Shown here one piece after another: positions 54,600-64,000 of a stretch of DNA of 64,000 nucleotides. Within the stretch, counting starts at the first letter, position 1. Each line of letters begins with the position of its first letter. The notes beneath the pieces were generated by a model. It worked only from the letters and a program-made list of their open reading frames with translations, made no database searches and was not told the origin of the DNA. This stretch comes from Spisula solida (lineage: Eukaryota; Mollusca; Bivalvia; Venerida; Mactridae): assembly GCA_947247005.1 (NCBI GenBank), contig OX365953.1, positions 2,423,001 through 2,487,000 of the forward strand, in the 5' to 3' direction. Made by a program: the position numbers and the translations under genes.

Positions 54600-57140
54600 T
54601 ATCTGTTTTATTAGTTACTGTGCCATAGGGTATTGACCTCAAGACCATCAGCATATAATATTCTATATTATATAAATCTATAACTATTATAAATGGGAAA
54701 TAAATTCAAATTAAGATATAGATATGCCAATTGATCTTGAAGTCAATCATTTACTGACAAAGCCGATATCTTTGGACACCTACGTACATAACAAGGGGCG
54801 GGTAATCTTCCTGTAAACCACAATAAATCACACATTCCAGAACTTACTTTAACATACCAGGTTTTTGGATGGAACAATGAATTAAGACCTAAAAATGATC
54901 TATTTTCACAAATCGCTTATCAAGTTATCATCCATGGTTTAAATTGTGTATAACTTATAGGCAACTCCACTATTGATATATTATATGTTTATCACAATTT
55001 GATACTATGAATTGCTGCTGGCTGATAAGCCCAGCCAGATGAGTCATAACTTCATGTTTGCCAGTATAATTTCCATTGATTGATCATTCAAAACACAGGA
55101 AACAGACTGGGAGCCTGTGATTCATAATAAAATGCTAGCTAACTAATAATGAACAATTACAACCTGATACGAGATTTGAGATCAGCGATGAGATTGTTCA
55201 GTATATACTGATTGAGTTGTTTCAGAAAATTACTTATAAACATATACTATTGTTCTATAATGCTGGCATCAGTGCATGTTAACATCAACGATTTTTTTTG
55301 CTTCTTTGGGAAAGGGTCCGGGTCCGTTCAGATTGGGAATTTTCGCGTTGTGACAACTTGAAATTGGGAAATTTGATGAAGCAGAAAAGTCAAATAAAAC
55401 AGAAAGAGAGATTAAATGTGATTGTTTACTGGTTACTGTAAACTTTTACGCTTGACCTCTTGTCAAAAATGTTCATAACTTCGTCATTTTATGTCCGATT
55501 TTGATTTTTTTTTTTTTTGAAATATTCATTGGTAATTTCTCCCTTCAAATTTGGGAATATTATAGCCTTTTTCAAATTGGGAAGGTACCGTTTACCGGTA
55601 GCAAACAAAGAAGGAAAAAATTCACTGAACATGTATCATGACAGTTACTATACTGCAGAAAGAGTACCAGGGCTGTGGTGGGAATCCTGAACATGCAATT
55701 TGTCAAATCTTAGAAGTCACACCAAGTTCATATTTATGCCCACACATATTATCTTGAAGAACACACAAAGTTCATATTTATGCTCATAAAATGATTTTTA
55801 TATAGTGTTCTGTGACAACAATATTTTGCCCATTGGCCCATAAAACTAATCTTTAAGTATACACCAACATATTTTTGCCAATAAACACTAATCTTAGAAC
55901 TCACCAAGTTCATATTTTTGCCCATAAAACTCAGTCATTAGTTGATAAATTATATTTCCAAGAATTACTTATCAACCATATCACATTTGCCCAACTTGTT
56001 TTTCCACAAACAATTGACAACTTATTCACCTTATATTTTACTAGTGCCATTATAATTAAGAGCTTCACAATATGCAAACACATAAACCACAGCCATCTGT
56101 ATCTGCTGAGCAAGGCAAATAATTTAATTTAGACCTTGTCCTGCCATAACCGGGAATTCACCTGCCTGTCTTAAAGACCTGACCTGACCCCTAATTTTGA
56201 CCCCTATTTCCAGACACTGACCACCAGCTGATCCAGTCAATTAGATTCTAGATGGTCAGAACTCAAGTATATATACCCCAGTCTCCTTCATGAACAACAA
56301 AAGCTTTAAGGTGAACATGAAGCCATTAACCTAACTTAATATTAATTCAAGGCATCTTAAAGTACCTTAACTCATACAAAAACACAAGCCTGGATTAATG
56401 ATTTATTTCACTACCCAGACAATAATTATAAATTAAAACCAGATCGCCTAAATTTCAGTTAGATCAATCAGTATTTACATAATCTCAGGCGCTTTTCACA
56501 TGGGGCAAAGTTTTCCCCAGAAAAACTCACTCATTGCTAGAGGTTTCTACAGCCCCCACTCACTCGCATTAAGCCTTTCTTCTTAATCATGTATCCAAGG
56601 TCTACTGGAAAATGAGAATATATGATATATTAATAGATTATTTGACTGGTTCTCCAAACATGTGTTTTTCATTAGAATCATAGACAGCCTGAGACACAAA
56701 AAACATTGAACCAGTCGAAAACCAATTTGAAATCCAGAATCACGATTTCAGCTAAAATAACGTGGCGGCCCCTGATTGAGCTTAAGATTAAGATAAACAA
56801 ACAGTTGTGTCAAACAGAAAACTGATTCCCATGGCTGGATCATCCGCTAAAACAAGGAATTCTTTAACAAAATTAGAATCATCAACGATCAGCAATAAAT
56901 GATTAATCATGATTTCCTGTGTTTTATTTTGTAGAGTTGGTCTAGTCATTTACATTCAATTATGATGATTCACAAACTTATAGAACTTTGGTTCCAATTA
57001 TTTATGAAATGAGTCGACTTTTTCTCGGATCAACCATTTTAGTCACATCGGTGGAGTTGGTTATAGTTTGTAAAAATCATGACTTTATAGTTTTCCAGAA
57101 ATACATTATCAACCAGTTCTAACTGTTCTTCCATAAGCAA
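54600..57140. other. Upstream intron, no gene recognised
   Basis: Contains loose ~60-bp repeats of 'aagttcatatttatgccca' (about 55720-55925) and otherwise unique-looking AT-rich sequence. No match to the missing 5' CUX exon (ANRQDES/EFKKNTPE-type phrases) was found on the minus strand. Confidence 0.5.
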
Positions 57141-57144
57141 TTAA

Positions 57145-57455
57145 CAACTGCTCCGCATGTGGATGATATGGTTAACCAATCCGCTCCGCATGTGGATGGT
57201 ATGGTAAACAAATCTGCTCAGTGTGTGGATGATATGGTTAACCAACCTGCTCCACATGTGGATGATATGGTTAACCAATCCGCTCCACATGTGGATGATA
57301 TGGTTAACAGATTTGCTCAACATGTAGATGATGATTAACCAATCTGCTCCACATATGGATGATATGGTTAATCAATCTGCTCCACATGTGGATGACATGG
57401 ATAACCAATCTGTTCCACATGTGGATGATATGGGTAACCAATCTGTTCCAAATGC
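57145..57455. repeat. 31-32-bp tandem array with CCACATGTGG palindrome
   Basis: About ten units of 'ctccacatgtggatgatatg' and 'gttaaccaatct'. The core ccacatgtgg is a perfect palindrome (with a CACATG/CATGTG E-box-like sequence), mutated in a few units. Confidence 0.93.
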
Positions 57456-58239
57456 CATGATATAACCAATAGTCAGCAGCATTGAAGAGCAACATAGACA
57501 AGACCAAACAAAGAATGAAGATTTGAATCACAAGCGTGCTGGTGACACCTTAACTGTGCAATTTCTACCTTAATTGTGTAACTTCTGACAGTGGGCCAAA
57601 GTCGGGGTAAACAGTTAAGCCATGACACAACAGCCTCTTACTCTTAATTAAAAGATTAATTGTCTGATCATTCATTACAGCCATTCTTTACAGCGCTTTT
57701 TCTTTCATATAGGTAATCATCAACTTCTGAGTCACCCATACATTCCTACATCTACAGTGGTTTCGTAATTGTTCAATATAGATGTTAGAAGTCTGAAAGA
57801 CATGTTCTGTGTTGACTTCAATATCTTACAATTATTGTCTTAATTAGAAATTGCCATCAAAGACTTTATACATTATTTTGTATGGTTGCAAAAATTGCCA
57901 AAAACATACGTTAATTAGTACCCAATATTCACTCAGTTAACTACACAGGTTGTAACAAGTGCCTAACATCAAGTAGCACTCAGAATCAAACAACTTGAAC
58001 TGATACTGTGTTGAGATTCCTAAAGACTTTAACTTGTACATTATTGTTTGTACATTTGTATCAGTCACCACTCTTTATGTCAAATATTCGCTTAAGTCAA
58101 ATTTTCTGTTGACTTTTGAAAATCCCATTTTTTCGCAATTATATGACAATTACACTTTCAGAAACCTTAAAGAGCTAGAATTCAGGAAGAGGACTTGGAT
58201 ACCAATCTGTTTAGAGCACTAATAATAGATTGGAAAATG

Positions 58240-58700
58240 TAACAGAGCCATTTGTGAAGCGTGACACAGTCAGTTGAAAAGTGTGACACAGTTTGTGATC
58301 AAGTGTGACCAGTCCGTTGTAAAGTGAGATACAGTCTGTTGACAAGTGTGACACAGTCAGTTGTAAAGTGTGACACAGTCCATTGTAAAGTGTGATACAG
58401 TCTGTTGTACAGTGAGACCAGTCCATTGTAAAGTGTGACGCAGTCCATTGTAAAGTGAGACCAGTCCATTGTAAAGTGTGATACAGTCTGTTGACAAGTG
58501 TGACACAGTCAGTTGTAAAGTGTGACGCAGTCAATTGGAAAGTGTGATGCAGTTTGTTGCAAAGTGTGATACAGTGTGTAATGAAGTCAATTGGAAAGTG
58601 TGATACATTCTGTTACAAAGTGTGATACAGTGTGTAACACAGTCCATTTGAAAGTGTGATACAGTGTGTGACACAGTCCATTGGAAAAAGTGACATAGTC
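58240..58700. repeat. ~21-bp tandem array (cagtccattgtaaagtgtga)
   Basis: About 21 variable units of 'cagtc(c/a)(a/g)ttg(t/g)aaagtgtga', with 21- and 19-bp spacings mixed. Degenerate, so older than the 45.8-kb array. Confidence 0.92.
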
Positions 58701-59263
58701 CAGATGAATGTACAATAAACAGTAAATGGAATCATATTTAGTACTAAGTAGACTAAGCCACTAGATTGCGACTAACATTGATAAAACAAAACTGTACTGA
58801 AACGCCTCATTGTTACGTAATTTATTGTAAAACAAAGTATGACAGTTTTTGTGGACATACAAGTTGTATAATCGAGGATGACACAAGTATATCTTTAAGG
58901 CAATCAGAGCAGGTAGAAATTTGGACAAAAACTACAGCTTGCATGCTACCTTTCACAATATTACATGATTACAGCACGAGCTGTCATGTACGCAAACATC
59001 AAATATTAAAGCACCTGTCACAAGACCTTTGAACCTTTTGAAATCCAAGGCCTGTCAGTTAGCATGACAAAACTGTCTGGCCGAACACAATTGAATATGA
59101 TAAGAAGATTTTTACCCAAAAAGGGGGCATAACCTCGCAAGTATCGGCTAAAAGCAAAATTTGAGACACGCATAAATCTTCGTCACTTAAACAACTGTTA
59201 CCTCAAAATGACTGAAAAATGTATGTAAAAATAAAGTAAAACAAGACAAACTCCGGAATTGCT

Positions 59264-59293
59264 CAACGTTTCGACTGTATTGTCTTCATCAGG
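59264..59293 (-). ncRNA. Hammerhead-like motif (Penelope-type), copy b
   Basis: On the minus strand: CTGATGA, AGAC-AATACA-GTC, GAAACGTTG. Core boxes CTGATGA and GAAA are intact and a GAC/GTC stem can form with one extra A. ACGT after GAAA is a short palindrome, as in dimer-dependent minimal hammerheads. Confidence 0.4.
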
Positions 59294-59628
59294 AACAATT
59301 TTGAAAAATATATGAACATACACAGAATGATTTATTCATCTAACAGTTACTCTTCATTTAAAGTTTGGTATAGTCTGACAACATTAAACTGAGATTCCGA
59401 GGCTATGCTCGTCAAAGTCTGATGAAGTTAGAAATATTTAAAACATGACATTAATCAAGGGAGGTAACTATACCTAGTATTTATCATTTTTCAACAGTTT
59501 TACCCATTTCTTAGTAACATAGCAACACATTTTTTAATGCATGTTTTATAATTTCCTGTCATTTCAACAAGATTTTTCCTAACATGATTGTAAGTCAGCA
59601 CACAAACAAACTGCACTGTTTCCCCTTA

Positions 59629-59851
59629 AAGCCTAGGTCCCACTGAGCATATTTTGCCTCGGCGATGTACTCCTGATGTACATTAATGAGTTATCAAAAC
59701 ATTGGGAACAAGTCCATAGTTTTCTAGGGGAAGCTTCAGGGAAGTCATGAGACAGTTTGTGATATAGGAAGGAATCGTGATAAATTGGGTGGTATTGGAA
59801 GATATCGGGAGAACATTGCAGATAAGGAATTCTGCAGTGGGACCTAGGCTT
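59629..59851. mobile_element. MITE with AAGCCTAGGTCCCACT termini
   Basis: aagcctaggtcccactgagc at the left, gcagtgggacctaggctt at the right, perfect inverse over 16 bp, 223 bp, TTAA/TA-type flanks. Confidence 0.88.
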
Positions 59852-60724
59852 AACCATTATTACAGTGTTTATGAATTGCTACAATGACTTAACCTCCTTA
59901 ACCACAAGTAAGATTTATAATGGAATTTCAGTGACAATTGGAACTGCTTAGAAATCAATGTTTAGGAAATAACGACACCCAGTAGGCTATGGCGGTGGGG
60001 GAGCTAAACACTGGGGCACTGTGGGATAGTTATATACTGCGCCCCCAAGACCTGTTGCGCATGAAATCCTGTAAACCAGTATCTAAAACACACTATAAAT
60101 AACCATAGAAAACAACAGTCCCACGAGTTCCAAATTTCTATTTCATGAGTTAAAGACATTATCAGCAGAAATTAATGCTGATCCTGACAAATAATGTCAC
60201 TTAACAAAATAATTCACAATTTAACAAATTTTATTTGTTCAACTGAAACAGTCATATGTGCGTCAAAGTCATTTGGTTTTATGACTGCCTAATTTGGCCA
60301 GTGACTTCCAGCATCAAGGGAAGAGATTTAACAATGACAATAATATCACATGCATTTATTTCATTCAACTATTTGCACCAACGATATTATTGAGACAGGA
60401 CTAATTAGCAATATGCTGGTTATATAATAAGTCATATCACGAATGTATTGTTCCTACTATTATGCTATTGTTGTAGGCCGGTTACAGTGGTGGCCAATAC
60501 CATTAAATTATCAAGACATTCCATTTTCATTGGTTAAATATAACTGAGCCTCATTATAGAATAATGATGAGGATCTGAAATAGAATTAATTAGAAGGGCT
60601 TTTTAAAATAAGTTTGGTCCTTTTTTCACAGGTGGTGTCTGTTGCCAGCCAATCTATGTCAATTTGTTTCATTCAGTATACTCTATTCAGAAGCTGGTGT
60701 CCTTCTTATCATACTTAATTGATA

Positions 60725-61085
60725 CCTCACACTTTCTCTCACACTAAGTGACACCTCACACTTTTCCTCACACTTTTCCTCACACTTGGAGACCTCATAC
60801 TTGAAACCTTACACTTGACATCTCACACTAAGTGACATCCCACACTTGACACCTTACACTTGACATCTCACATTAATTGACATCCCACACTTGACACCTC
60901 ACACTAAGTGACATCCCACACTTGTCACCTTACACTAAGTGACATCTCACATGTTTTAATCACACTTGACACCTCACACTTTTTATCCCACGAGACACAT
61001 CACACTAAGTTACATCTCACACTAAGTGACACCTCACACAAGTGACACCTCATACTTCATCACACTTTTTACTACACTTGACATC
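60725..61085. repeat. Degenerate array (cacacttgacacctcacact)
   Basis: Short units 'cacacttgacacctcacact' and 'aagtgacatcccacact', about 11/22-bp spacing, quite diverged. Confidence 0.85.
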
Positions 61086-63211
61086 ATCATCAGTCACACC
61101 ACAACATAATACATTGTTTCAAGTACACGTGTAATTTTTCATATCGCTGATCAGGAAAAACAGGTGATAATTGTTCCTAAATAAGAATTGAACTGAGCAA
61201 AACAGAGCACCTTGATTCAATATATCAAATACTATACCTTCCTGATCATTACAGTACAGAATAAATACTGATATGCCACAGTATAAAACCATGTCATACA
61301 GTCAACACACATTCAATCAATGACAAATAGCGCCATGCTGAAGAAACATAATCATTACAAAACAACTGCTTCAAACAACACTATAAGTTTAAAATCAACA
61401 GTTTAAAAGCAACAGAATATTTAACACCTAACTAATTATATATTTATATTCTAAATAGCCTCCCTTGTGACAACAGTACCTTGTCATTTATATAAAGCAC
61501 ATTGTAATGGTTTCCAACAATTCTGCAGGTTTAAAAATCAACCGCTCAAAAGCTCAAAAGCAACAGAAAGCTTTGAATGTAAGAAAATATACATGTATAT
61601 AAAATAAAACAATACATTACCTATTATATTCCAATTACCAGCCACAGCGACAGATAAGCAAGCACATCCTCATTTATAAAGCAACAGAACAGTCAACAGT
61701 TATGATAGCTTATTGTCTCAATTCCAAAATCTAATCTAAGAAATCACTCACTAAACCACAGTATATTAACATCTAAGAAACAATGAACTCTCCACCATAC
61801 GGCACATGTGTATTGAACACAACCTACAAATAATACTTTCACAGAACTACAAACTAATGTTTATAATATACATAATGAAAATTCAATGTAGACAAAAATC
61901 GGCTAATCACCATACGCGAACAAAAAAAAGCACACTAGCACTATAACACAAAGAACGCTTAACTAAACAACATATCGATGCCAAATCAAAAACGCTCAAG
62001 CTTTTTTACGGCATAAAATCAGTGTTGTGAATCAGCTTCTTTGCTCTCTGATTGGGAGGCAGATAGGCCCATGGTTTTGCGAACGTTGTAAACATTGCTA
62101 CAGCGTATGGCAATCAGTAAGCTTAGAGACAGATCATTAAATTTGATTGAATAGGCTGCTTGGGTTTTCTCCACACAAAAAATATACTTAACTCTGCTTC
62201 TTATAAAAGCTGTGTATGTATGTTAGACTGTATAGACAAGGGGTAGAGTATACATATCATATATCATATAGCGCACAGTATACAACAACATTAGAATACA
62301 TGATGCCGAGATTTCCCTTTGAAATAAATGACCAAGTAAGAGGAACATTAGAATACATGTTGCCGACACTAAAATCCCTCGTGATTAATACTGTGAAATA
62401 AATTAACATGTCACTGTGCTGTTCATAAGTCTCAGCTCATGTGTTTATATATTTAAATCATTAATTTAATTATAAGTTATTGATACATATAAATTGATTA
62501 TTCAGGTCAGTGACTTGTTAAAATACATAACAGGGTGTATATAAACATAGCAATTTCTTTTATTAATGTCATATTTTAATAGATAGTATGTGTATTAGTA
62601 TATGTGTAGCTTAGTGAATAAGGTACTGGTTTGCACTGCCTTTTTCTCAAATTAAAATGTTTCAAACAATAAAAATACAATTATTATTATGATATTGCAA
62701 CTGTTTATATACAAGTGACAGACCTGAATAAACAAACTATATTTATATTTACTAGTGCATTTTAGTCGAAATTTGTCCATTGAATTTTGCTAATAAAACT
62801 TGAGACCTTGCTATGGAGCCTATGTTGCATTAAAAGCAACATCTATTTATAATGCAATATTTACAAGCATTTACCACAAAAAAATCAACTTCCAGTAAAT
62901 ATCACTTGGTTTCACAACAGCACATGAACAATCCAAAGTCTTGTATCGGATTTTCCAAAAAAGAAATTCTCTCTAATACAAAAGTATAGTTTTTATATAA
63001 TAAATATGAGCATTGGTACCAGTAATGAACTTGGGTTCTAATCAGTAAATACCAATCCAAAATGTTAGTTTCGGTATCAATATTATACACCAAAACATGG
63101 TACTTTCCAAGAAATCAGACATTTTAACAAATAAACCTTAAGAACACGGAATCAAATTGTGAAAACTTTTTTATTTCAGACAATTTTAGTGCATGAACTT
63201 AAGGACATAAC
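61086..63211. other. Upstream intron, nothing recognised
   Basis: AT-rich sequence. A small duplicated phrase 'aacattagaatacatg(a/t)tgccga' occurs at about 62290 and 62345. No exon identified. Confidence 0.5.
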
Positions 63212-63722
63212 TATACTACTCAAACTTAGCTAAGGGCCAAGACATTGATTTTGATGTCCGTCTCACGTTAAATGTACAAAACCGATTAAGAAAACGTTGT
63301 GCAATTACTAAAGTACAATCTTATCTGCTTCTAAAGTTCGAAGCTTGATGTCTTGAATTGGAAACGCATTGCCAAAATGATGTCGTTTTCCAGGTAACTG
63401 ATAAGCCCTATTAGCGGGGACCAAAGTGGCTAGAATAACATTGAAATTTTTATCCCGTTTTTATTACCATATCCTGTAAGACCCAAAATGCCCAGAAAAT
63501 GACCGCATTCCGTTAGTACAGTGGCTTGAATGCAGCACTAACATTTTAATGGGGTTGGGCTTATCAGCGCTTAGACATTAAATTTTGAAGTAATCTTTAT
63601 TGGTTTACAATGTTGCAGATGTAGCAATATGTTTTTTTAAAATTCTACCAGTCAATCTTATTCAATTTGCAGAATATTCAAATGGAAATTTCCTGACCCT
63701 CATCAAATTTTGAGTAGTATAT
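63212..63722 (-). mobile_element. 511-bp MITE, copy B
   Basis: Starts ctatactactcaaacttagc and ends aaattttgagtagtatat. Reverse complement of copy A (11114-11625) along its whole length, with scattered substitutions. Confidence 0.88.
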
Positions 63723-64000
63723 TTTAATCTTCCCAATGAGGAATGAGATCAATATACAAATTATTTTCAATCTGTAAACTGTTAAAAAGGTCAAACATGC
63801 CCTTACATACATGTTACAGGCCCAAATTATGAAAATTAAGTAAATTTATCATTTTAAAAATATCATGTGACCATCAAATAGATCACATGACCATCAGATA
63901 GATCATGTGACATAACCATGTGATCACTGATCAGTACTAAACAAACCTCCACAAACAGACTCTTCACACAACTTCCTATCAGTTACAGAGAAGAATATAC

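Noticed and set aside
58211..58534. 107-codon Thr/Leu/Cys-rich minus-strand frame
   Set aside because: Runs through the 21-bp array; repeat artefact.
49911..64000. Search for the missing upstream CUX exon (ANRQDES/EFKKNTPE-like)
   Set aside because: No matching minus-strand phrase with a phase-0 donor was seen; the exon is presumed to lie beyond the right edge.

Overview
The window is animal nuclear DNA, most likely from a mollusc and probably a bivalve. It is AT-rich, gene-poor and dominated by introns. It carries spliced minus-strand exons with GT/AG boundaries and many short non-autonomous transposons. Several sequence phrases are ones I associate with bivalve repeats: 'ggacggacgga' tails, 'tatagtcccctccggt', 'gccatagcaacca' and 'aagggagataac'. 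The species assignment is inference.

One gene explains all the coding sequence I can support: a CUX/Cut-family homeobox gene (cut-like, CUX1/CUX2/Drosophila cut orthologue) on the minus strand. Twelve exons lie between 49910 and 2846. Every GT/AG junction keeps the reading frame, giving about 992 codons in the order of the family protein. First comes the long N-terminal coiled coil (nine exons, 49910 to 8612). A large exon with CUT repeat 1 follows (6360-5713), then a small conserved linker exon (4379-4249), then a large exon with a disordered region and CUT repeat 2 (3947-2846). The first exon or exons (start codon, residues before '[10 protein letters not shown]') lie beyond the right edge. 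The third CUT repeat and the homeodomain lie beyond the left edge. The 8612 boundary corresponds to the point where vertebrate CUX1 transcripts split into the transcription factor and the Golgi protein CASP.

Region by region: 1-2.8 kb is the next intron or 3' part, with two small MITEs. 2.8-12.3 kb is the exon-dense part. 12.3-33.4 kb holds two large introns (11.2 and 9.8 kb) separated by one 67-bp exon, filled with minisatellites, a GC-rich CAGGGCACC array, Tc1/mariner-like MITEs and palindromes. 33.4-49.9 kb holds four exons among more arrays, tRNA-derived SINE-like copies, a hAT-like element and a TTAA-targeting element. 50-64 kb is intron upstream of the first visible exon, with further palindromic MITEs and arrays. 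No second gene, structural RNA gene or autonomous transposon ORF was recognised.

The most striking pattern is how repeats sit against the exons. Several introns begin, within a few bases of the 5' splice site, with a tandem array or MITE, and in three cases the donor hexamer itself overlaps or looks like repeat sequence. Other points of interest are a TTAA element with an empty-site counterpart in the same window, a 511-bp MITE family present in both orientations, recurring hammerhead/Penelope-like motifs, and minisatellite families whose units each carry a short perfect or near-perfect palindrome.
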